Below, in pieces: positions 14,001-24,952 of a DNA stretch of 64,000 bases. Numbering within the stretch: position 1 is the first letter of the stretch; each line of letters starts with the position of its first letter. The stretch is from Nymphaea colorata. Lineage: Eukaryota; Streptophyta; Magnoliopsida; Nymphaeales; Nymphaeaceae. The stretch covers positions 23,993,300-24,057,299 of the forward strand of contig NC_045142.1 of NCBI RefSeq assembly GCF_008831285.2, in the 5' to 3' direction. Below the pieces are notes generated by a model. The model was not told where the DNA came from. It ran no database searches and saw only the letters and a list, made by a program, of their open reading frames with translations. The translations under genes and the position numbers were made by a program.

Positions 14001-15585
14001 TTCATGAGACCCAAGGACTGGAACATCGTGCTAAAGAAGACATGAGAAATAGCAGGTTTTAAGATCCAAACAAACATAATGTGTAACAGTTCATCTATAT
14101 TTATCAGAGGAGAAAAAACTATAATCCATAACCAAGCAGAAAAAGCTGATGCAACTATAAAAGTTAAGGCTTTTTTAAAGTGCTGTGAGAATGATAATGA
14201 CGGCAGAGAAACTGTTCAAGCAAAATCCCGTTTCCAAGTTACCTGGAAGAAGGAATGCTTCGACTACAACAACTTCAAGCGTACTCTCTAAGGAAAGGAA
14301 ATTCTTTTCATAAATGGTGTCAATGGTGATGGTCCTTGGAAGCCTTGCTCTATTTTGCTTTTTCTTGTCAATCTTAAATTCCAGCGCTTTAGTCAAGTCC
14401 CTTCCTTTATTCTGCTCATTCCAGGCCTACCAAAAAGTCAAAATAATTATTAGTACACAAGACTCTCTAGAAATAACATCAATGACCGCGTGATAGTAAA
14501 TGCAGTTTATTTTGTGTTACAAATGACAGAGAAACATAAAAAATGGTGACAGTTTCATCGAAGACAATAATAAATGGTGACCTACTATATTTAATATTTA
14601 CTTTGTAGATCAGTCAATCTGTTAACCCATCCTCTCAAAAGATTCAAATACTCGACTAAGATACCAGCCTAATCAGATAATACTTTTACCGCGTAATGTG
14701 TGCATGCCTCTGTTATCTCAGAAACATTTTGCATAACTGGAAACAGTTAAAATACATTTTAACCATAAAAATGATTCTGGTTCAACTGATTCTTGTTTCT
14801 AAGCGGCACCTGGTCCTCGTGTTTAGGTGGGAAAAACGAAACAATATTATATCAAAATCCCGTCAGATAACCATAATAGGTATCATCAATGAACGCAGTA
14901 AAATAGAAGAAGATAAATCAGGAAACAAAAAAGGAACAGAATTCCGAGATACAGACTTAAACTGCACGACGTGTCGTGTGAAATAGATAATATACGCTTA
15001 AAGCATCGAGTCCGATTGCTAAGTTAGGTTTGGATACTCAAGAACTTCAAACACATAATAAAATTTTTAGTCGATGAAACAAAACGTAATTCTACGCAAC
15101 ATAAGGTACAGGGGCGAACCAGAAAGAACAGAAAGTCTGGAACAAATGCTCACTAAGTTAAGAAAACGTGAACGATATCTGCTTTATGAAGGGAAGACAG
15201 GATTATAAGGACAGATACAACAGCGACACAATAACAGAAAGAGATTATATACGTGTCGCTAAAAAATAAAGCAAACACAAACGAGAATTACTTCTACGTT
15301 TCTATCCATAAAAATAATCAATCGTCGAATTCGTACCAGAAAGAGATCGGATAGAAGGATTCCGGGAGTCACGCCGCTCGAGTAGGCGACGCAGGTCTTC
15401 AATATCCGAAAGAAGACCCAGCCCCACGAGGGACCGAAGCTTTCTGTCTCGGAGTCGTCCGCGCCTTCTGGTCGGAACTCCTCCGCCAGTGTCCGTCTCG
15501 CGGAATCGACGAACCGCATAATCTCCTCTTCTTCTTCCTCCTCCGACACGATTCCTCCGCCAATTGCAAGGTGAGAAGAAGACAT
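2003..15585 (-). CDS. Multi-OB-fold nucleic-acid-binding protein (RPA70/SHLD2-like architecture), incomplete exon model
   Basis: Exons read on the minus strand: 15337-15585, 14243-14426, a gap, 8940-9087, 7711-7820, 5986-6126, 5757-5898, 5524-5667, 4130-4290, 3784-3858, 3460-3598 and 2003-2272. On each side of the gap the joins keep one frame and give about 590 residues. The start (MSSSHLAIGG) lies about 110 nt below a TATA box. An acidic N-terminus is followed by a region containing SSGVTPGILLSDL, then OB-like strands around GRVVVKLHFLRSW, then a C-terminal exon with a zinc-ribbon pattern (C-x4-C, 8 residues, C-x2-C) as in the third OB fold of RPA70. I recognise this as a conserved plant OB-fold protein family, usually left uncharacterised; a single-stranded DNA or telomere/repair role is inference. 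One or more exons between 9.1 and 14.2 kb, and the true C-terminus, were not found. Two introns need GC donors. Confidence 0.75.
2360..2505. repeat. Possible SINE fragment inside or next to the OB-fold gene
   Basis: The run GGTCCGATTCCTGTGGG (about 2370) resembles a tRNA B box and the B-box region of the SINE at 51.4 kb. It is followed by a relatively GC-rich tail that stands out from the surrounding AT-rich intronic DNA. No A box or target duplication is visible. Confidence 0.3.
9090..14240. other. Unresolved 5-kb intronic region of the OB-fold gene
   Basis: No exon was confidently placed between 9087 and 14243, although the phases at both sides (phase 1 after the second exon, two bases needed before 9087) require at least one. 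Open stretches at 10.57-10.91 kb and 9.94-10.16 kb (minus) were inspected but lack matching acceptor/donor pairs. A tRNA-like run (GGTATAGCTCAATTGTGTTAG, about 10510) looks like a decayed SINE head. Confidence 0.5.
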
Positions 15586-15710
15586 CCTGAAAGATTTACA
15601 GATCCTGGAGGCAGAAACCCTAGTTTGTTGGCATTCCAGGAGGCCCCTGGATGAGAAGTTTGGGCGGGAGAGAACGAAAGAAGCACAAATGAGAAAGAGC
15701 GACATCGAGT

Positions 15711-15732
15711 GGCGGGTTTCCCGCCATTTATA
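15711..15732 (-). promoter_or_regulatory. TATA box plus palindromic E2F-type site of the OB-fold gene
   Basis: On the minus strand TATAAAT (complement of 15726-15732) is followed directly by a perfect inverted repeat, GGCGGG-AAA-CCCGCC (15711-15725), which contains the E2F consensus TTTCCCGC. Both sit about 130-150 nt upstream of the ATG at 15585. E2F/DP sites mark plant S-phase and DNA-repair genes, so this fits a protein acting on DNA. Binding is inferred from sequence only. Confidence 0.6.
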
Positions 15733-16159
15733 CGTTTCTTTGAGATGAATAATTTACCAAATTATCCCTACTGTTTGGAACGGGACGACCGTGGCAACGG
15801 TTCAATTTCAGGGGCACTAAATACTCCACCGTGCAATTGCATTTTTTTTCTCGTATCAGTCCTGTCTTTCAGGTTATTGACATATTCGTCCTTTCTCACA
15901 CTCAGAATTTTTTTTTCCATTCTCAGGGGCTATATTTTGTCTATGATGTATTAAAAAAACGCTTTTTATGTTCTTAGTCACATTTAAAAATATATATATA
16001 TCATAAAAGTTTCAATTGAATTTTGGTTATCTTGAGAAAATAAGACATTGGCTGCATTTCTTTTTCAATATTACTTTATACCATCAAATTACTTGCTTAC
16101 CATTTTAATTAGCAAATTTCTTCTAATTAAAACTTTACAAAAAATTAACATATAATTAG

Positions 16160-16930
16160 GAAATTAGGTCGAAATTGGATTTAAAATTAGACATCTCATC
16201 AAAATCGGGTTTGTATTTAAACAAATACCCAGTTAGAATTCGGATTTTGATTGGATTTAGTTTTAAGTAAATAATTTATATCTAATGTCTTTTGAAACAT
16301 GGTCCTATTCGGACATCAATTTAAAAATCAGCTTCATCCCGGATTTGGATTATGAATTTGGATTCATGCATGGTATAGACTCTTCTTTATTCGCTTGTAA
16401 ATATGAATATCTAAATATTTGCAAAATAACAGAGGTTGTAGTTGAGAGTATGTTCAATTCAAATTTGATCCGTTGACATTCATATATATGATATCCTATA
16501 ATATGAGGAGATGTTGTAATAGAAGTTTGGCATTTCAAAATCACCATGAATCGCATATCGCCTTGACTGGATGCATTGATGTCAACGGATCGGACTTTAA
16601 TCCGATATACCTTGAACCATGTTTGCTTTTTTGGATATTCAAATATTTGGATTCAAGTAAGAATAAAAAAAAGTCACATCTGAACTTGAATCCGAATCTG
16701 ATTTCACAATCCGAATTTAAATACAAATCCAAATTTTGGACTGAATTTAGCTTAATTTCACAGTATAAGAGTATTGGATACAGATGCTTATTTATAACTA
16801 AATCCAATTGATGTAAATCCAATATGATTTCTGAATCTGATATTAACTTTTTATTTCCATGTATGATTTATTCAAAACGGTTCGATCGGATATCTGATCG
16901 AAATCATATACATTGACATCCTTAATTTAT
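16160..16930. repeat. Word-type dispersed repeat (AATTCGGATTTG family), copy 1
   Basis: The stretch is built from reiterated variants of words such as AATTCGGATTT, AATCCGAAT and GGATTTGGATT in both orientations, and ends in ATTGACATCCTTAA. Similar copies lie at about 36.05, 37.92, 48.74 and 53.02 kb, three of them ending in a TGACATCC or CACATCCTTAA-like motif. Open frames here (for example 16541-16822) reflect word composition, not genes. Confidence 0.5.
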
Positions 16931-17112
16931 CATAATGTTATAACAGATATATGAAACACTCACGTATTATTACTACAATACTGCCAAAAGACCCTCAATT
17001 TTACAATGCCACAGTCTATTTAAAATTTTAAACTAAACACGGGCATGCAGTTTATTCACTGTCACCTCAATGCAGTTACCGAGTAACTTTCACTTCGTCC
17101 AACTAATTATTT

Positions 17113-17968
17113 AGGGGGCGGTTGGTGGCTTGGAATTTTGACTTAAAAAATAGAAATTTCATAATCACAATTTATCCTCAAACTATAATTAAATAAAAGA
17201 TCCACATTTTAGTTTCCTAGTTTAGAAAACAAAATATCATGTTTGTTTAATGATTATATTTTTTTTTAATAAACATTTTGATTATAAAATTTTATGATTC
17301 TGGATATATCAAACCGGGCAAGCTTTCAGTACATTTACTATGTTTTTTTTTTTTCAATATATAGGTTAGAGACTATCTTAAATAGCTATAAAACAAATGA
17401 AAAGGTATAAAATAATGTGGAAATGATACCAATACAACAATAGTGTACGAGATTGGTATAAAAGTGTCTAGAGTTCAATTACGCCTGGGGCATCGAGTCG
17501 GTTCAATAAGAGTTGAGTTTGGGTTAGCCCGATGTCCAAAACCTGAGTTCAGACCCGATTGGGCTAGATTAAAATAAAAATACATTTATATATATATAAT
17601 AAAATGTTATGATCGACCTTCTCTCGAGAGAGACATAGCCTATTAAAATATATTTTAACAATAAAACATATATTATTAATAAAATAAACTAATATTAAAT
17701 AACTTACTAAGCCGGATTTTTTAAGCTTACCTTGGCTAACAAAATTGATATGAAATTGACATGAAATCCCTTCTATCCAAAACCTACAAGGTAAAACAAC
17801 CACCAAATTTCACCACTATATAAAAACGGAATAAGAATTTGTGATCCTCAACACGCAGTCAAAACTTGAAATTTAATGTCAGTTAAGAAAAGTTTTAACC
17901 TCAAATTATCTGATTCAAATTCCCTAATTATGTAAAATCATCTCAAATCCTAGACAAACAAACACCCT
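17113..17968. mobile_element. Possible non-autonomous TIR element
   Basis: The start AGGGGGCGGTTGGTGGCTTG and the reverse complement of the end (AGGGTGTTTGTTTGTCTAGG) are imperfect inverted repeats, and both are followed inwards by runs resembling GGAATTTTGA. No transposase frame is present and no clear target duplication was found. Confidence 0.3.
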
Positions 17969-18423
17969 ATAAAGATTAGCAAGTTGCTAACAATGATTGA
18001 GCTGTTTGCTAACATTATTATGAACAATTTGTCTAAGTGGTGGAGCTTGCTGCCTAGCCTACTAGAAAGTTGTTATGTTTAAAATTAATTGTTTAATTAG
18101 TTATAGTGCCCCTTGAATATTTTAAGAAAAACAAAATGATTTCAAACGGACAAACGAGTTACTCAATTTCTTGTAAGATCAACGTCATAAATATTATTTT
18201 TTATAGCCAAAACTTTATAGCCCGACTTAAAAATGATAATCTTAAGCACATGTTTCTGAAAACGAGTAATCATTGAACAAACTTCTATAGTTTGTAAAAC
18301 TAATTATGCACATTTACATTTTAAAATATAATTTTTACGTCAAATTTCACAAATATAGAAATAAACAACGCAAATGCGAAGACATTTGGATATTCACGAA
18401 TCTATTAATTTCACAAGCCCACG

Positions 18424-18430
18424 TATATAA
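18424..18430 (+). promoter_or_regulatory. TATA box of RH24
   Basis: TATATAA lies about 290 nt upstream of the RH24 ATG and is followed by a GAGAGAGGGGGG run. A start site near 18455 would give a leader of about 260 nt. Confidence 0.45.
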
Positions 18431-18490
18431 GAGAGAGGGGGGAGGGCAACCCCTGGACTCGAATCCGCCCGCCTTTTCTGCACCTCAAGT

Positions 18491-18511
18491 ATGTCACGAG
18501 AAGGTTTTTGA
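18491..18511 (+). promoter_or_regulatory. Short upstream ORF in the RH24 leader
   Basis: A six-residue frame (MSREGF, stop TGA) lies in the predicted leader, 205 nt before the main ATG. It could modulate re-initiation; no evidence beyond position. Confidence 0.35.
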
Positions 18512-18716
18512 TTTCGATTTCAATCTTCTCCTCGTTGTTGGCAGTCTGAATTTAGAATTCCCTCCCTTTAATCCCTCGGAAATCCTTGTTTTGGCCGCGA
18601 AGGATCGCCTAGGGTTTTTGGTATTCGGGGTTTTCGAAGGATATAGGGTTTTGTAAGAGTTGGGGTTGGTAGATTACAGGTTTGAGGTTGCAGAAAATCG
18701 AGAGGCGTGGAAGAAG

Positions 18717-21700
18717 ATGTCGAAGAGGAAGTTTGGGTTCGGGGGGTTCGGAATCAACAAGCAGGCGACCTACAATTTCGAGCGCTCACAAGCCCCTCAG
18801 CGCCTCTACGTCCCGCCATCGTCGCGTGGTGGTGGGCACGACCACTACGACGATCACGATCTCGATAACATCGAATATGCTGAGAGGGACGAGCCCGGTA
18901 ATCAGGACAACGCTGGCGGCGGCGCCGGAGACGATGGCGAGATCGACCCCTTGGATGCGTTTATGGAAGGGATTCAGGAAGAGATGAAGGCGGCACCGCC
19001 CCAGTCGTCGCAGAAGCAGAAGGTGCGAAAGTTTGAGGAGGACGAGGAGGACGACCCCATGGAGAGCTTCCTCAAGGCGAAAAAGGACGTGGGTCTGACG
19101 CTTGCTGCGGATGCTTTGCATGCTGGGTACGATTCGGATGAAGAGGTTTATGCGGCTGCGAAGGCGGTGGATGCGGGGCTGGTGGAGTATGATTCAGATG
19201 ACAATGTTGTTCTCGTTGATAAGAAGAAGATAGAGCCAATTGCTGCGTTGGATCATAGCTCCATCGAGTACGAGCCCTTCAATAAGGATTTCTACGAAGA
19301 GAAGGAATCCATCTCTGGTGAGTTTGTGTTAAAAACTTAATATATCTGCTTGGTTGGTAGTTCCCTGCTGATTATTGTGTTTCTTTCGTGCTTCTGATTC
19401 AAAATTGAAAATTCTGCTTATGGTGTGAAGGGCCATTATCGGCTGCTTTCTGCGGAAGCTTTGACTTTCTATGTTCCATGTATTGATACAATTTCCTACG
19501 ATTTTGTTTGTCAGGAATGAGTGAGCAGGAAGTGGCTGCTTATAGACAAAGTTTAGCCATTCGAGTATCTGGTTTTGATGTATGCAGGCCAATAAAACAA
19601 TTTGAGGATTGTGGATTTTCTCCTCCATTGATGAATGCTATAGGAAAACAAGGTTACCAGAAGCCTACGCCTATCCAGTGCCAAGCTTTGCCAATCGTAC
19701 TGTCTGGAAGTGATATAATCGGGATTGCTAAAACCGGTTCTGGAAAGACTGCAGCATTTGTTTTGCCAATGATAGTTCATATAATGGACCAACCTGAACT
19801 CAGTAAAGAGGAAGGTCCAATTGGCGTCATATGTGCTCCTACAAGAGAATTGGCACAGCAAATCTATCTAGAGGCAAAGAAATTTTCCAAGTGTTATGGA
19901 TTGCGTGTTTCTGGAGTCTTTGGTGGCATGTCCAAGCTTGATCAGTTCAAAGAGCTTAAAGCTGGATGTGAGATAGTTGTTGCTACACCAGGAAGGCTGA
20001 TTGACATGCTAAAGATGAAGGCGTTGACAATGTTTAGAGCGACTTACCTTGTTCTTGATGAAGCTGATAGAATGTTTGACCTCGGATTTGAGCCACAAAT
20101 AAGGTCCATAGTTGGTCAGATAAGGCCAGATCGTCAGACTCTGCTCTTTTCAGCTACCATGCCAAGAAAAGTTGAACGTTTGGCCAGGGAAATACTTACT
20201 GATCCCATACGAGTTACAGTAGGAGAAGTTGGCATGGCTAATGAAGACATCACACAGGTTGTTCATGTAATGACTTCGGATGCCGATAAGATGCCTTGGC
20301 TTCTCGACAAGCTACCTGAACTGGTTGATGAAGGTGATGTTTTAGTGTTTGCTTCTACAAAGACCAAAGTGGATGAGATTGAAGTGCAGCTACTCCAGAA
20401 GAGCTTTAAGGTTGCTGCTCTCCATGGTGATAAGGACCAGGCCTCCCGTATGGAGGTTTTACAGAAATTTAAGTCAGGGATTTACCATGTTCTTGTTGCT
20501 ACTGATGTTGCTGCTCGTGGTTTAGACATCAAGTCTATAAAATCTGTTGTAAATTTTGATATTGCAAGAGATATGGACATGCATGTTCACCGAATTGGTA
20601 GAACAGGTCGTGCTGGTGACAAAGATGGAACTGCTTATACACTTATTACACAGAAAGAAGCACGCTTTGCAGGCGAGTTGGTTAACAGTCTGGTTGCTGC
20701 TGGTCAGCAAGTATCTCCTGAACTGATGGATCTTGCTATGAAGGTAAATGCCCTTGCTGACTACTGTGTTTTGACTTGTAGCACTCTTTGCCTCTTGATT
20801 CCACTATCGTCTCCCACTCATCATTTGTTGGTGAAATATATGTGCATGTATAGGTGATTGTGTAAATGATTTTGGAAAGATAACTAAAAGTACTTCTTGC
20901 CATGCAAGCAGTATTTTCTCTGGATATGGATGTCGTCTATAAACTGGACATATAACATGGTCTGTGTATAACATTGTCATGTATTTAACCTGTTAACAAT
21001 AGGTGTTGAAACCGTATAGTCTTTCCATATCCAAAAATATGTTGCTGTGAACATGATGAGTTGGGCACCAAGGCTGTAAATGAATACGGGGAGTTCGGCT
21101 CCAAGGCTGTAAATGAATACGGGAATGCTAGAAGGGTGGTAAAGACACATTTATTATGAAATAAATAGATGCTTTCCTCAAAGTGGAAAATGAGGTCGGC
21201 AGATGTTTACCTTATCATGCAGATAGTTAATGGTGTGTAACTCATTGCATTGCATGTTTGTGATGCATAAGGTCACAAAGTACTTCCTGACTAATATTGT
21301 TTTAACCAATCGACTGTAATGTGACATGACATTATCAGCTAAGAAACTGAAGTGATCTGTATATTTCATGAGCCAATACAATAAAAGGTGAACATACTGC
21401 TAGTTGAGAAGTTGCACAATTTCTCTTCTTTAGAAAAGAAAATTTTCCTCTTAAAGGCAAAGGAACCACTGCTTGCGATACCACACGAGTTTAGGAAACA
21501 TTCCTGATCATATGTTTAATTCTTGTTCAAGCAAGATGCTCAGATCCTTTTCACAATATACAAAACGTGGCGATGATGGCAGTTATGCATGCTTGTCCAA
21601 GAAACATATTTCGGCTCTATTGTTTACTTCCTGGAAGTTAATGATATTTACTAGTCTTCACGGTAGCATATGAATAAACTAGTTCCTGCTTAAAAAAAAT

Positions 21701-23011
21701 GCTGTTGTTTGTATCTCCAAGCTGTCTGTCATGGCTTAATTTTAGACGCAATTGAGATGACAGGACTTGAGGTGAAAAAGTGGAGGATGAAAAGAAAAAA
21801 AAATTACTTCCTACAAATCAATTCCCAAGGGAAGAAATACGACTCAAGCTATCTGATAATTTCATTTTGCTATGTAGTGAATCCCAGGCAAACTGGAAAA
21901 CATACTATCAAATATTCTCTTTGAGATTCCTACCTTATATACCCCTAGGCTAAAAGATTCAATTTCCAAATAGTTGCATCTTTTGTTTTTAGCTCCGGTG
22001 ATGGGGCGACAGCGATCTGCTGTATTAGTAAAACCCATTTCTGACGTATCCCGAAATTTCTGCCTGCCCCACAAGTTGGATGGAGTTGATTCAACATAGA
22101 TGGTTTTCAACTGCTCGTTGTTGCTGTTTTTTCTACACGTTTCTTCCCTCGGTTTTGTGGAAGAAACATATTGTCTGAACTGTCTGGAGTTCTTTCTTTC
22201 TTGGCAAAGAGTAGCTTTCACTATCTGTGCTGTTTTTGCATGATGAATTTTCTTAAAAATCTTAATTGCAATCTGTTGGAAACCCCTAGGATGGGAGGTT
22301 CAAGGCCAAACGGGATGCAAGAAGGGGATCTGGTACGTGCAATTATTTCATAGGAATTACAAATTATATAGTGTTGCTTTATGACATGCATGGTGGTGGT
22401 AGTCATTTGAAGCATTTGGGCAAATATGTATCCACCCACTGATGCACGCTTCTCTGTTTGCAGCTGGGAAAAAGGGAGGAAGAGGGAAGGGTGGGGGTGG
22501 AAGAGGCGTGCGAGGGGTGGACTTTGGCCTTGGTATTGGCTATAACCCTGATGCATCATCGAAGCCACAATCCCAATCGGCTCCCAGTCGGTCCGCTGCT
22601 GTCAATTCATTGAAAACAGGAATGATGGCTCAGTTCAGAAACAGCTTCGTTGCTGCATCATCTAATTCTGAAGGGAGCAGTTTTGGTGCTTCAAATGCTC
22701 CTGCAATCAAAAGACCGACACTGCTTGGTTTTGTTTCCGGTGGCTCAATTGGTGGGGAAGCCCCAAAAGCACAGTTGAGTGCTTGGGATTCTAGTTCCAA
22801 GCCAAGCAGGGTTACGGATGAGAGATCCGGGGAAAATGGGAGTCACAATTCATCTGAAAGGTGAGGAATCATCTTCTTGTTGCATCTAAACTTGATCAAA
22901 GTTTCTGACTATTGTTTTATAACTTCATTGACCAAATGGCTGTTCGTTATTGGTTGCAGTTCCAGGGAGAAGCCTCGTGAAAGACGGCGTCCATCAGGGT
23001 GGGACCGATGA
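18717..23011 (+). CDS. RH24: DEAD-box ATP-dependent RNA helicase 24 (DDX42-type)
   Basis: Exons 18717-19317, 19515-20743, 22290-22332, 22464-22860 and 22960-23011 join in frame to 773 aa, close to the size I recall for plant RH24. An acidic, disordered N-terminus (about 1-200) precedes the helicase core: Q-motif (GFSPP...KPTPIQ, about 234-255), motif I AKTGSGKT (272-279), PTRELAQQ, TPGR, DEAD (382-385), SAT (413-415), ARGLDI and HRIGRTGRAG. All catalytic residues are intact. The C-terminal exons carry a basic Gly-rich patch (GGRGKGGGGRGVRG) and a Ser-rich tail ending SGWDR. The family is related to human DDX42, a U2 snRNP-associated helicase, so a nuclear RNA remodelling role is likely. The start is the first ATG in a frame that stays open upstream without another ATG. 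Intron 2 is 1.5 kb; the others are short. Read-through of intron 2 would add about 38 codons and truncate the C-terminus. Confidence 0.95.
21068..21123. repeat. 33-bp tandem duplication in RH24 intron 2
   Basis: CCAAGGCTGTAAATGAATAC occurs at 21068 and 21101, each followed by GGG, a period of 33 bp. Confidence 0.85.
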
Positions 23012-23149
23012 CCGATTGCTCTTCTATGATGGAATATGAATTGCTTTAACTAATTATCTGGTTGAAGTCTGCAAGAGATATTGTATTTTATGCCTAGTAA
23101 GTTCCATTTTGTATCATCTGCGTCTTCTAGGTTGAGTTCGTTGGCACAT

Positions 23150-24945
23150 TCTTGCATTTTTTCCCCTGATCCTTTCGACTAACCTATCTGGTTGCCCTCC
23201 CGACTGACAATTGATCTGTTAACACGACATGGTTCATTCTCAATGTATTGCCAGTGATATTCTCATTGTGGCCACTAGATGTTGCACGTAGATACCCATG
23301 CGAACCTTCAATCAGGGCTAGTGTTTGCATAATCCTCGTTTTGTTGTAGGGGAAAAAGGAAGCGGAACTAGTGTACTGCTTTTCCTTTTCCTGTTGGGTC
23401 CTACTGGGTTGAAGCAAGACGCGGAAATAAATAAAAGTGGGAAAGTATGCCTCAAAGACAGACAATTAACTTTCATTTGGGCAACACCGTGGATAATTTT
23501 CAGCGGTTTTCTTTTTCCAGACATTTGGAAAAAGAAACGTAAATTAGTTGGTGTGGGTCGCTAGAATGCTATGTGAATTTCTCTCTATGCTCGTTCTCCA
23601 GCTGATCTTCTTAAGTACAGCCGTAAGTACCCTCAGTTTTAATCAATAGAGGAGCGAGCGCTATAAGCAAATTTGAACCTGAATGTATGAAAATTCGATC
23701 CACCCTTGGTTAAACAGATAGTAGTTTTGAATTTTAATGCATAAAACTGCGTTCACGCCCATCGATGACCAAAGAGCTCTTCTGGTGGAATGGAGTTAAC
23801 TGGCCTATATTTTTCGTGGACATGGCATTTTTATACGTTTAGAGTGCTATAATGCATTTAATCAGCAAAATTCCGTTAAAACAGGCACAACAGTTTTCAG
23901 AACGATCTGGTTCGCCCTAAGGAGGTTCTGCTTTATGGATTGACGGGGCAGGGCAAAGCCAAGGCTGCTTAGTGTGGGCTTCACAGGCAGCAGGCCGCTG
24001 AGAAAGCCAAAGTATGCCGAGGCACTTGGGGCGTCCGAAGAATGCCAGTGGAAGCCATCTTGTCACTGTTGTGTTGAGTTAGTTCCCGTTCACTACGTTG
24101 ATTCAGTTTGTTAATTGGGGCGACGAAATTTCTGTTCTTTAAAATCAAACCTTCTTACTTTTATCACATCCCTTTCAGAAAAATTGCAGACCCTAGGGCA
24201 TGTACTCCTCCGACTCTAGCTTCAGGTGCTGGCAGCCTAACCAATTGCAGTTCTAAACATACCAGGAGACCAAACATAACTGGTTGGGTTGGTAGACCAG
24301 TGAAAGCCTTATCATCAGTTCAATTCTCTTATTTCTGTCAATTGCAATCTTATTTCTGTCAATTGCAAATAGTGGCAGACGCTAGTTGATGGGAGTAGCC
24401 ATACATTCACCCAAACCCCAAGGGCCTAAAGCAGTCATGAATCTTGAAAGAGGGAAAAAAAGGAAAGGGCTTCAGCTTAAGTCTTAAGGCCTGACTGGTT
24501 GGTCGCCTTTCAATTTCTATAAACCTCTTTCTATGACCCATTTAGCCCAAAAAGGCTCTCTAAGTAAGCCATGGGGTTCCATGCAGCAAGTCTCTTTTTT
24601 CGAGGTCTGTCTCCATTATGATACCAAAAAGGGTAAAGCTGGCTCCCGCTGTTGGTCACGGGCTCAGCTTGGCCCACAAGCCACAACCTATTGGCAACAG
24701 GTTCGAATTTTATCGAATGACGGGTTCGGGTTGTTGCCCTTACAAAATGAGACCATGGCGAGGTCGGTTCAATTGATTTGCTCAAACTTGCAGTAATCAA
24801 AAGAAATACTATACATTACGGAGAGGCTACATGGACCTGGAATGGCCGCAGCAGGTCAAGGGCTTTTGCACAAGGAGGGAAGACCATGCGCATGACGCTT
24901 CATTGTCCACCCAACGTAAGCCCCGGCGGGAACTTTATGGTTGTA
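23150..24945. other. Convergent intergenic region between RH24 and the D27-like gene
   Basis: It should contain both 3' UTRs. A 21-bp tandem duplication (TCTTATTTCTGTCAATTGCA at 24327 and 24348) and a GC-richer block at 24.48-24.80 kb, with GGTTCGAATTT-like runs suggestive of an old insertion, are present. No gene was seen; the plus-strand frame at 25189-25485 is antisense to D27-like exons. Confidence 0.55.
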
Positions 24946-24952
24946 TCGACTT

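Larger units (their letters stand above)
15740..18415. other. Gene-free intergenic region, repeat-rich
   Basis: No coding signal was seen. It holds a copy of the GAATTCGGATT-word repeat (about 16.16-16.93 kb), a possible long inverted-repeat element (17113-17968) with a nested GGGCATCG-type fragment at about 17.49 kb, and the upstream region of RH24. Confidence 0.6.

Noticed and set aside
18786-19121. 111-codon minus-strand frame opposite RH24 exon 1
   Set aside because: Antisense shadow of a GC-rich, acidic coding exon.
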